In this document: positions 40,401-52,900 of the stretch, piece by piece
Layout: each line of letters opens with the position of its first letter
Position numbering within the stretch: the first letter of the stretch is position 1
Source: Solea solea
Taxonomy: Eukaryota > Chordata > Actinopteri > Pleuronectiformes > Soleidae
Reading direction: 5' to 3'
NCBI RefSeq assembly: GCF_958295425.1
Contig: NC_081142.1
Span: forward strand, 18,507,284-18,571,283
Length of the DNA: 64,000 nt
The notes under the pieces: generated by a model
Told to the model about the DNA's origin: nothing
Database searches by the model: none
The model's input: only the letters and a program-made list of their open reading frames with translations
Program-made: the position numbers and the translations under genes

Positions 40401-43400
40401 GAAAGAAATGAATGAATGAACCTTCATCATTAGAAATCATTCAGGCGACACGTTTGACTTTTTTAAGGTTGGCTGAGCAGACTTCGCTCTGTTACCTCGA
40501 CAGCCTGTCAGACACAAAGAAAACAGAACGATTAAAAGCATTAGTGAAATCATTACAGGACAGTTTGTGGCAACTGGAGCTGTAGACCACGGGGCTTTTC
40601 TTTCCAGAGCATGAAATGATTTACAGGATTGTTATTACGTGTCTCCTGTTAAAGGAAGACCACTTGGCCTAATCGTGTAAAATGCAGCGGTGAGGATTAT
40701 AATTACACCTCATTATGAGCCCAAGCACTTGTTGATAAGTGGGAACTCGGTGCGCATCAATAAATTAGATTCGCTATAATCAGCAAACATGCAGATATTT
40801 CGAGCCACACTCTTTCTTGAAGCTTGTCAACACATTTCTACATTATAGGCAACCTTAGAGAGGAACTAATGCAGTGGAGACATGAACATTATCACAGATT
40901 CAGCTGTATTTTTGATGGGTTCTAATAATATTGACTGCATAGAAGTGCATTTGGCAGTTAAGCACAGAAAAGGCAAAAATAGTAAACAGCTTGACACCCC
41001 CGCACTGAAGTCTCTTAAATATGTCGGTCATAAATCTGACAGAAAATCAGCAGTATGATGAAGGAAAGGAGCAAAATCAGCAAGCCAAATGTTTTTTTAT
41101 TGCTAAAACCAGCCACTAGTAGTGGTTAGCACTCTTGCCTTGCTGAAACGATAACTGACTCAGGTTTGCTGCATGTATGACTTAGTTGTTTTATTTTCAA
41201 GATTTATGGCTGAATGTTGCCCGTTGAAAGATCATGTCACGATTAACAGGTTCTGAGCTGTTTTTTGTTTCCCTTGTCTGTGATATGAAATTTAATCAAA
41301 ATTAATGAGTTCAAACAGAGTCGGCACATAAATTAGCGTTCAATCAGTGACAGGGCTGGAAAAAAAAGCATCAGTGATCTGTCTGTGTGTAACTTTTTAG
41401 TTTTGTGAAACATGAGCGAGGTGAAAGGAATGTTAAACTTTAGGTTAAGGAATTCACCCGGTTCCCTGAAAGGTGAGAACGAACCTAGAGTCGTCCTCTC
41501 GGAAAGCTCTGCGGGCTCATCTGAGGCGTGGACGTAGCCTCTGACCATAATTATCTAATAAATTGACTCATTTACATTTTCAATAAAAGCTCCCACTGTG
41601 TGACGTGGGATTTTGCTTTATATGAACAGCATCTACAGCATTTCTCCTGCTGAATATGCTGCAAACTGTCAGCGCTGTGAACGAGTTATTGATCCGACGA
41701 CAGAAGCAAGTGTGCTGCAGACGACCCCGAGAGGCGCGACTGTGAGCGACACTTAATAAACTCTCCAGAACAATAGACCAGCGCCACAAATATAATGTCG
41801 ATCTGCTGCGGTTGCCCTCAGTTACTGCCGGGTTGCTAATGGCAACACACACAGAACATCTTCTGTCTCAGCCCTGCGACAGACATGTGAGGTGTCTGTA
41901 CAGTGACACCCGTATTTGTCAGGTCTTGACTCGGGCTTCTAAGATCAATCTCCTAAGTGTGAAGAAAACACACACACAAGATCAAGTTCTTTTGTATACT
42001 GGAATGGAGATTTGGAATTCAACTTCTAGCCTGCTCAGTGGGCCTCGGAAAGCCTTGTTGCTGTTCCGTTCGGGACAACCAGGAATTCAGGAAACTACTT
42101 TTTTGCATCCTTTGGAGATCAAAGTAGTCTTTAAACACCTTAAACTATGAGCTGTGAAGTGGACATTAAAGCCCAACATCTATAGAGACTATATCATTTA
42201 ACAGAGATCAACTGTCGGAACAAAAAGCATCTGGAAAAATGGTGTTCCTCAGATTGTTAAGTTTGGTTTTAAGTGTCTCAGCCAGTTCAGTCAAAAACTC
42301 AGTGGCTACATTAATGTTAAGTGGTTTGAATGAAATGCTCTTATTCTCATTTCCTCTGTCCTCTTCCTGAGCATTTCTTACTCTTTCACTTTACAACCTT
42401 CTGAGCTGAGCTGAGCTGGTAATGGCTGATGATTGATAGATAATTAATTATTGTAAAAATACACAACTCGTAAAAAAAGGGGTGTGGCAGATCCTCAGAG
42501 GTGGAAGGAATGTGTCAGTGTGATTACTTACTACGATGATGATGATGGTGGTGGTGCTGGTGGTACAATGCTTCCCTCTTTTGGAAAAACACAGCTATTG
42601 CAGTTCCAACTGAAACCACATTTAACTGTAACTGTAAAAAAGTGTTTATAAACATGATCAGCACTCTGCCTTTAGTGCTGCACTTAATGCATTTAGACCA
42701 CTGGTCTTCTCCTTGATTTCAATCTAAAATATTCATTTCACTGTTAAATAGAAACACATTTAAGTGGTGTTATTAAGAATATACACTGTTACGTACGACT
42801 GTTACTTTAAATGTCTATATACTGTAGAGCTGAAACAATTAATCGACAACTATTTTGATCATCGATTTGAAGCTTTTTTCATGATTAAAACAAGATTTCC
42901 GATAGTTTAAGTTTCTTAAATGTGAGTATTTTCTTCATTTCTTTGCTCTGGATAAAGAAATCATTTTGGTTTGTGGACAAAACAAGACATTTGAGAACAT
43001 CATCATTTCCAGGTTTGACGAACACGATCAACATTTTTTAAGGTTTTCTGATACCAAATGATTCATCGAGAAAATAATCGACAGATTATTTTGGAGAGTT
43101 GCAGCTCTAGTATACTGGATTGCAGTTCTTGTCTATAATCTGCTAAAATAGGACAATAAGGAAGGTGGTATGTGACAATGTGCATATTTTGTGTTGTGTT
43201 CTGCCCTAAAACTAAAGAAGATTGTATCTTTACATCCACGAGGATTACCTTTTCAGATTATGTGTACCATGACCATGTGTTTCTTTCTTTCTTTGTTAAC
43301 AAAATAAAAGGTATTAGCAAACTTTACTATTAAAAGAACCAAATCAATTTAATCTGGAGTCACAAAACCTATTTTACCCATAAAATGAAGATATGTAGAT

Positions 43401-46400
43401 ATACTACATATAACAGAACTACAGTTTGTTGCATTTCTAAAATTTACGAAATACAAAAAGAAAACTGCTGACATTCCATTTCTGTATTTACCTGTTAACA
43501 AAGGCACATGTAGGCTCTCTTTGAAATAAAACACAGAATTATTAAGTTATACAGTAGTTGAGTCCCACCAAATAATGAATAAAATAAAAAGGAACCCGCT
43601 TTGAAATAACTTTGAAAACCTGCAGGCATACTTATGTTACATGTCATTTTACATGTCATTTATGTGAATCCAAAGATGGACAAGACACTTTTGGGAGGTT
43701 TTCAATATCGCATTTGACGTAGACATAGGATGTGACGCGTATTTTAGTAGGCGTCCACTTTCGTGTATCGCCTTGATCTCTAAAATATAGAAGAAAAAAA
43801 CAAAAAACAAAAATGGTGCAACAGGGAGCCACTGCAGAGGTGCTGTAGAGCCACATGTTACTCTAGAGCCGCAGGTTGCAGACCCCTGCATTAGACCAAC
43901 CACATAATACGATTAAAACATTACTCTTTAAACAGCTCTCATGAATGTGTATTATAATAATGATCCACTTTTATAATATATGGCGTTGGGACTTGGGTTG
44001 TTTTTCAATGCCACTTGTTTTGTTCAAATTTACCAAAACAAGTGGCCTTGAAAAGGTGGTAAAAAAACAAAGACGTGAAACTTAGAAAGTTCAGGAGCAC
44101 ATGAACCGTGTTATGTTGCACTCCTTCATCATCATGCATCAACACACAAAACCCAGGAGAAAGGCGATCTCGTAATCGGCTCCCCGTTATCCATCATCCT
44201 GTCTTTTTGCCGCCTCTTTCTCAATCTCACATATAAAACGCGCTCTCACCAAAGACACACACATTTGGGGAAAGTGAAGTGGGTCAGAGGGCGGAGGAGA
44301 CGAATTGGAAGTCTGAATGGAAGGATGGAGAGATGAATGGACGGCCGAAGGAAGGAGTGAACGAGTGGATGGATAGTTGCGAGAGAAGGGAAGATGTAAA
44401 GAGGTCACAGAGGGGCACAGACTGGCTGCATTCCAACAAGTGCAACATCTCTTCTAACACTCACTTCCCAGACTTGGACGGCTGGAGATTTCGGAATATG
44501 TGACCTTAAGCCTTGCTTTACTAACAAATTAAATCAAAACTAAAGTTGAATTACTGGTTTGAAGGATTTGGACGTACACGGGGAAGAGCTCAGAGTGGGA
44601 AAGTGGTCTCAAAGTCTTACATTCTACTGTGAATAAAAAGACACTGACATTACAAGTTTTCACAGAAGGTTGAACATGAATGTTGGTTACATTTTATATG
44701 TCCTAAAGGGTGTGCACACTTATGCAACCACATTATCTCAGTTGTTTATTTTTACTTCACCTCCCTGAAAGATTTCTGTTTGTTTTTCAATTGCGTTGTA
44801 CAGGTTATAGGTCACATTAAAGGTGGAAAAAGTTGTGAAATTATTTATCTTGATGTAATTTTTTTACATGACAAAAACCTGGCATTTGAACAGGGGTGTG
44901 TAGACTTTTTATATCCACTGTATATACAGACATTTTACACACTGGACCTTTAGGAGCATTGATTCTTTTTAACTTAGCCATGTTTTTTTAAGTTAGTCTC
45001 GTTGCACTTCTCTTAAAAACATCAGCAGACACAAGACGAAATGGCCAAACCATTAATACAAGGTTTAGTGGCCTTCACTCTGTGCGTGTGTAGGATGTCC
45101 TTGCAAAGCTACATGGTCTGTTTCCTATGGTTGCCAGACCATTAATGAAAATCTTCTCCATCACAGCTACCAATTCCCAAATGAGATGGAGTGGACTCTC
45201 TCTCTGTGTGCGAGTGTGTGTGTGTGTGTGTGTGTATTTGCCCATTTGTCTTGTTACCAGTTAAAGCTGCCAATGTAATCACCATGAGAAAGAGTCTGGA
45301 AACAAACTCTCTAACCTTCACAACACTGTCACCACCCCCTCCCCTGGCAACTATTGATAGCCACACACACACACAAAATGAATCTGAGTAAAATTAATAT
45401 TCAGTCATGTACGACTATCCAAGTGATGCACCTTTTCTTATCAAGTTATCAAGTTAAGGAAAATAATAAACCTCTCACTGTGTATAACAGACGCACACAG
45501 AGCAAAGCTAAACACTGCGGCAGCACCACATGGTGTAATTGGGAAGAATTAACGATTGCACCTCTATTTATTTTCCTCATGACGACACAGGTCTGAGAGG
45601 AAAGGTCTGAGCTTAACCGTGGCTGATGACTTAATACACGTTTAATGTTTGTTTCTGGTGTTTCACTTGCATTCTGTGTTGTCCTGTTGTTCTATTTCTG
45701 TCTTCTATTTCATCTTGTTGCTTGCACTGTAGGATGACTATTTCAATATTGTCGTGCCACAACAAGAAAAGCATTCATTCATTCTTTATTGTACTTTCTC
45801 TATGATTTTTGTCATGCACTCAGTGCTGCATTTCAACATACTGTAAATACATAGTAGCATTTATGTGATTCGGAATTCCAGCATCCAATGCCAAAAATAC
45901 ATGCTTCTCTCAAGCCATTATCCAGGACCACACACTGAGGTACTGCTCCCCTTACTGCAAAGATTCACTTGCTATAAAATGAGAAGCTGCAACTCGACAC
46001 ACACATACCTCTCTGCAACATCTCGGCCACTCCAGCATGTGTGCTGCTCCACCGCCATCTCGCTCTCGCAGAGCATCTCTGGGAGCTCTGTGAAGAACCA
46101 CTGGTACCGTTGTATAGATCCCTCAAACTCCCTGAGGAAGGAGACGTTTGAGACATGATTGGGATGTTGTCTGGGAGATTTGGACCAGTGAACCATCATT
46201 TCTTCTAATTAAGCCATACTGGTGTCATGACAAATAGCCTGTGAAATCCCTTCCCCATAGATTATGGTATAATACTGAAAACAAGGCGGAAAAAGGGAAA
46301 CTGACACTGCACATTTGAAAAAGAATAACTACTGAAAATCTGATAGAAAGCTTTTCATTTAAGGGGTTCTCTGATTTCAGGGTTCATTTCCTATAAGAAA

Positions 46401-48090
46401 ATATCATTTGGAAGAAATTAAATATCAAATAATAAACAGTAGAATGCAAATAAAGCAATACTTTGGTCCAGGAGTCTCAAACTCAAATGACCCGGGGGCC
46501 ACTGACAGAATTTCAAAATAAAAGTGTAATAAAATAATATATAAATAACTAAAATTGAGAGAAGAAAATAAAAATGAGTGAGTTGCATAAAATTGACTGA
46601 ACCCTCAGTCACTGCTATGCAAAACCCATACATAAGAAGTGGAATATTTGTATTGCCTTATAATTAATATCTTATATTAAGACATTTTTACTGAAATAAG
46701 TCAGATGATTTGGACACTTATATTACAAATATAAAACATGTCTGTAATTTTAATGACAGGTCATATAAATGTATTTACCTTGACATTTTCTTCAGGTTTC
46801 GACTTTTGTCACCTCTGGAGCCTTTAAGAGGAAACAACCTTGTGGAAAACAAACATGCACACATAAACAAATTGACACAGCATCTACAGTATAAGTAGAT
46901 TATTTTTATCGTCTAACAGATTTCGTTCTATTCTCACACATTTCTTCAGGTGTGCACACGTTGGACTCACCTCTGGGACTGCAGCTGCAGGCGCTGATGA
47001 GCGGGTGAAGTCACAGACGAACCCTCTGAGGTCAGCGATGCGACAGCGGCCACTAAAGTTGCATTGTGGGAGCCGGTGGGTTTTGTTCTCGTAATCATGG
47101 GACCGGCGTCCTGTGGACCACACACCTTCTCCACCTGAGGAGGACACCGTAGGCATTGTGGGTTCATCATTGCTGATGATCACTCATTCACACACATTCA
47201 CATCAATATGCAGCTCTATCATGGTCTAATCACACGCTGCCAGCTGCCTGGAGCAATTCTGGAGTTAAGAGTCTGGTGAAGGGACATTGGAATGTAGACT
47301 AGAAGAGGAGGGGATTGAACCCTCTTCCTTCTGGTTACAAGACAACCTGCACTACCTACTGAACCACAGCCTTTATTTCTCAAGTTTACATTATCACTTG
47401 GAATGGTAGAAGCTGAATGTTTCTAGCATCTATTCATATCTTCCATTATTTGCACACTCATTTTGAAGTTTTGTTCTTTCTTTAAAGCCTGTAAATACTC
47501 AAGAACAGAGAAATCTGTTATTTTTCCTCAAGGTGGCAGGAACATGAACAAAGTTAGTTCTGGCCAGGACATTTCATACTTTTCATAACTCAAGCGCAGA
47601 ACTCCTGGGAAGTCCTCCTCATTCTGCATTAACCACGCCAACTTTCTGGCCAATGGCACAATAGTTGTCGGACACCACACAAGATGATGTGCCAAGAACA
47701 AGCTGCAAGAACTCCCAAACGAGGCCTACAAGAAAATAATGACGTCATCCTTTTCTGGGAGAGAGAACAACATTCTCTGTTCTTGCAGGGTATGAGTTTC
47801 AGAGCTAAATGTAGTTGTGTGTTTTCTTTAAATTCCATTTATGACACAAAAAGTATGGGTACGATAAGCTCTGACTATAGCATCAAATGTGTGACTACAA
47901 ACAGAACATTTTGACTGGATGTGTGTGTGTGTGAGTGATCCACAAAGTAAAATCAGTTACTCATATTGTGCTGGAAAATCAAAATTCTTCTTAAAGTTCA
48001 ATTTTGTGTAACATACACATATATACACATTTGGTATTTATGTTCTCTATGATACGTTTAGTGTTTTATTTACATATATATGTGTGTGTG

Positions 48091-48174
<84 letters not shown>

Positions 48175-48999
48175 CACATACATACACACACACATATATT
48201 TAAATAAAACATTAAACGTATCATAGAGAACATAAATACCAATTGTAAATACTATCAACATACTTTTTTCACATCCATAAATTACCGCTATCTCTTCTTA
48301 AAAACTGCTGTTTGAAAATATTGACACAAATCTAATTCCATAGTTCTCTGTTGACCTTAAATTCTTTTAAAACCCATTTTTACTCTTTCGCTTTCAACCC
48401 AGTATGAGACGTTGGTTTATTCTAGTATGATTTGTTTCTAGTTTTATTTGTATGACTTTTATTTGTTCATTTTTGTTGTTTTTATACTTTCTACAGTATT
48501 TGCTCTTGGTCTATTAGGTCCCACGTTTTTATATTTTATTTGTGTTATTCATCACTCATGTACAGCACTTTGTTTCAGCTGTTGTTGTCTTTTAAAGTGA
48601 TTTATGAATAAAGTTGGATTGGATTGGCTGTCACACCTGTAAGCCGCTGAACCCCGTTGTCTTTGCTGACGTCTCTAATGAAGCAGAAGCTCGGACAAAT
48701 ATTTAATGAAGTGGCATTTTCTCATTAGCCACAATTGACAGTGAACCTCTGCTTGTGTGTTTGTTTACCTCTCAGGAATCTACTCTACTAAGTCCACAAT
48801 GTTCTATCGGAGTTGGACAGCTACTCTACTTCTTCATCCAATGGTGTGTGCGTGTGTGTGTGTGCGTTTGTGTGTCTTCTGTTTGTCCAGAGATTAGCCA
48901 CTGAAACTTTCTCATCACTAAGAACCAAGCTGCATTCTGGGTATCGGTTGTCCCACCAACCACAGTCTTTGTCTGGCACTGGATCTGTATTCACACTCT

Positions 49000-49031
<32 letters not shown>

Positions 49032-49939
49032 CACAGAGGCTGAGGGGAACCCCGGCTTTTCTGAAGAATGAGGCTGTTTTTAGCCCACCTTGGTACAAGG
49101 CTTTTGTGAGAAGTTCCAGAATGCCAGGCTGAACGAAACCCACAGTCTTTCTCACTCGGTGTCCACAATTCAAATGACTTCATTATGGCAGCATATGAGT
49201 AGGAATGATTAAGAGGAAATGCCCAAGGTCCTCTTTTCATTTTCTGCTCTTTGTTGTTTACATTCAACACAGTGAGACACAGTTACTTTGACATCCAAAC
49301 CTCTATCAGGAGTCTGGCATCAGTCTCTCTTTACTTTATGGACACAGTTTCAATTAGACAGAGCACACAAGGCAGATCTTACCCCCATCAGACACCTGCA
49401 CTTACTGTGGCTGTGATGCGAGGCCCGTGCAGCTGAGCATGCAGTATGGCATCGTTCACGTGGTTCCGCACCGCCAACAGAGCCAGCTCCATGCTGTTGT
49501 GGTTGCTGCTCGTCGCTAGAGTGGCAGCTAAGCGTTGTAGCAATACAACCAAACTCCTCCAGGGGGTGCCAAGTTCTGATAGCCCGACCTAAGACAGAAA
49601 AGACGGGGGAAAAACAGACAATTCAAGAATGTGGAGGTGACAGAAGTGAGTCAAGACCACAAAGAACTTTGAAATTATACTTGTATGAGTCTCCTCAACT
49701 AAAGAGGAAAAACATGGTGGGAGTTATTTCCTCACTCTTTCTTTTCTTCTTTCTTCCAAGCAGGATTAACAGTGTCATCTTCCAGTATTGAGCTAAAGAA
49801 GTCTCTCCACTGTGGGAACTGTGAAAGCTGTCCAGCAAAGATCTGAAGCAGCCCCAGAGAGACGCATGAAAGAAACTGCCAGTTCTTTTGGCAACGCTCT
49901 CATGTGCCATTCTCAATGTGGAATGTTTTATTATAATAA

Positions 49940-49971
<32 letters not shown>

Positions 49972-52900
49972 GTTATTATTATTATTATTAATATTAATAT
50001 TATTATTACCATCTTTCTGGATGATTAAATACTATGTATTAATAAAAGTTGAAGATATGGAAAATGAGGTTCAGTGTGTGACATCTAATAGTGGCAGACT
50101 GTAGTGTAAACTGCTCAGACTCCATAGCGGCTTTCACATATCAGAAAGGATGTTGTTTAATTTGAGTAGTGAGCGTCAGCTTCAAAATGCACACTCTGAA
50201 GAAACATGACGGTGCGTAATGGTGGTCTCCACAGAGTGACCCTTGACTTAGGTACACATGATGTTCTCAAATGTCTAGTTTTCGCTCCACAAACGTTCTA
50301 AATTATTAAGTTTTAATGATTTCTTTGTTACTTAAAGCAAAGAAAACAGAACATATTCACATTTAAGAAGATGAAAAATTGGAACACTTGTTTTAATTAT
50401 TGAAAAAAAAAACAAAAAAAACTATTCGACGTTCCAAGCCTACCCTGTGAGAAAACAACCTATGCAGTTGTACGTTTAGGGGTACAACAGCTTCCGAAAA
50501 ACAATGGGTCGGGACCCACAGATGAGTCACGGGAGATGTATTTGGCTCCCCAAATTTTCCCAAAACAGCTGGCGATTAATTTAGTAATCGAATAATCAAT
50601 GGAGCCCTGAAATAAACCCTCCTCAATGTTACACGTGACCTTTAAAAGAAATTTTGGCATTTTTGGAAATGTGCTTGTTTGCTTGCTAGCAGCAAATGAT
50701 GCAATAGTTTATTTATATTGATTATATATGATATATCAAGTGAAAAAAATTACAGCTGGCATACTTTGAAACTTAAAACAGAGTTTCCTGTTTTCATGCC
50801 AAGCTCCCAGCATCATATTTTGTACGCAGACATGAGTGACAATTACCTCCTCATCCCAATGTCTCCAAAATGCAAATGACCGTGTTTCCCAAAATGTCAA
50901 ACTATTTCTTTAAATGTAGATTCTACTAATTTAATGTGGAGAGAGAGAATGACAACTAACCATTGAACCACTTACCAGACATCCTCTCATAATGTTAACA
51001 CAGAGTCCAGTGCATGGTCGTATCAGTGTCAGGCCTCTGCAGTGGGAGCAGTACTGCATCCTCACTAAACCACGCCCACACTCCCTCGATAACGTTGCCT
51101 TCTCGGTCGCGTTCACGACCTCGCTGGCGAGTCGTAACAACCGGCTCAACGCCCGCCCTACTCCAAGCGCACTGGACAGGCTGCTGACCAGAAGGCGAGG
51201 ATGGGATCCGAATGGGCTGACGTCCTGCCGCGTTAGTCGCAGGCAGTCGTCCAGAGTGTTGGAGGTAGAGGACTGCAGGGACATGTTGCCGATCCCGGGG
51301 TTGAGCAGACGACGGTACACCAAAGGGAAGAGGTCGTTGTAGAATCGACGCACGCTGTTGTCCAAGGGGGCAGTGGAGTCTCCGGAGAGATGGCGTTTGA
51401 TGTCGCCAAACAGCTGAAACACAAGGGGGCGACAGTCAGACGCCAGAGAGGAGTAGGCGCTGTCGAACAGAGAGCTGGTCAGGTTGGACGTGAAGGACAC
51501 CAGCGACTCAAAGGTGTCTGTGACAGAGAGAGAAGACACAGAGAGAGGGATTTCACGCTACAATGATAAACAAAGCAAATATTATTGTTTTTATTCTGTG
51601 CCATCATCATTGACTCTTACAGGTGCAGTAACATTTACAAGGGTTTGTTGACTTAAATGTGTTAGTCTAAGTGTATAATCATTTTCAAAGCCTTAAAATA
51701 AGCCTTTAACATGTACTTTAGGCAAGGGCCCGGCTTTACAGAGGTTACCACTATAGCAGCATGAACCTGCCAGAGGTATGGGTCAAAATCACAATACTTT
51801 ATAATAAGATACAATACTTTAACGATATTTTTGCTTTCTCTTGATTTGTTACAGTAATATACTGTAACTGACACACTAATAATGACAATAACTGTTGGTG
51901 GAGAGTAACACTTAAATTAGGTACAATTATTCTGTATTAAAAAAACAAAACATAATTAAAATCCTTGTTTGCCGTTTCTCTGTACAACTACCTTTCTATA
52001 TTTTAGTGGGATTTTTGGCTCCAGGACAAAAAACAATCACAAGATGTACACTAGTTGTGATTTAATAAGCTGGACGTAGTTAAACCACAACGAGACCTCC
52101 TCACATGGTTTAATTTCGTTAAGCAGTCAAATCCCAATTGAAAAACAACGGATGAAAAGATAATTCTGTATCAGAGAGTTGTTTTCCTTCTTTCCTCTCC
52201 CAATAACCACTCAATGACTTTCTTGTGACGTCATCACCAACTCCATCTACTTCAAACACTGCTAATGCAATTATGCAACAGTACTGTAATCTAATAATAT
52301 CATACAGTATGTAAGAACTTATCTAGAACTTTTTAACTTTACTCGTCTTCAACTTGTAACAAAGTTTACTTTTAAGTACACATAATGGAAAATGAGTAAA
52401 AAACTAGTGCTGTCAGTTAAATGCGTTATTAACGGCGTTAACGCGAACCCATTTTAACGGCGTCAATTGTTTTAGCGTAAGATTAGCGTTCTTGTTGGCC
52501 TAGCAAACTTTGTAGTTTTTTTTCACATGCTAGTACCTACTAGTAACATTAGAAAAACTACAACACCACACCGGATATAGCTAAACCAGAAACAAAACAA
52601 CAGGCACGCTGCACACACTTGTTTGAGTTGTAGGCTAACGTTACGTTTTGAGTGGATGGTGAGCGCTGTGCGTAGTAAGGAGTCCTCCAAAGACTGCGAG
52701 CTCCTTTAGCTCGAATTAGCTTGTTACGGCAATAACACATTAAACCACAGGACTCCGTTTGCGTAGAAGAACGGCACTTTATTCACAGCACTGCAGAGTG
52801 ATACACAACCTCTCTTATTATTGTGCGGCTCTCATAATACCAGGAACAACTCAACATATGCAGGGTGACAGAGATAGTCTCAACAAAAAAAACATTTGCA

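Larger units (their letters stand above)
37732..46008 (-). other. gpc5-like intron 6 (8.3 kb)
   Basis: Contains (TCC)n at 38979-39011, an (ATTC)n run near 39312-39336 and a SINE head at about 41111-41140. It also holds an AATCG-type repeat (42826-43109), a dispersed element near 44700-44935 and inverted GT/CA runs (45205-45235 and 45361-45375). No additional exon was recognised; the open frames at 41812-42150 and elsewhere have no family features. Confidence 0.75.
47135..49405 (-). other. gpc5-like intron 4 (2.3 kb)
   Basis: Holds a SINE (47175-47372), the AT-rich palindrome (48031-48242), a LINE 3' tail (about 48330-48625), and facing (TG)n and (CA)n runs (48843-48875 and 49000-49035). No additional exon was recognised. 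Confidence 0.75.

Noticed and set aside
41812..42150. 112-codon plus-strand frame in intron 6
   Set aside because: No recognisable domain, no splice or promoter context, on the antisense strand of an intron.
48070..48261. 63-codon frame with a long Ile-Tyr repeat
   Set aside because: Direct translation of the (TA)n core of the palindrome.
50931..50975. Extension of the large glypican frame past MRGCL
   Set aside because: A strong GTAAGT donor directly follows, and exon 4 continues the family pattern at the same phase.
51518..51539. MSSLSVT as an N-terminal start for the large glypican frame
   Set aside because: These codons precede the acceptor TGTCACAG and are intronic; real N-terminal exons were found upstream.
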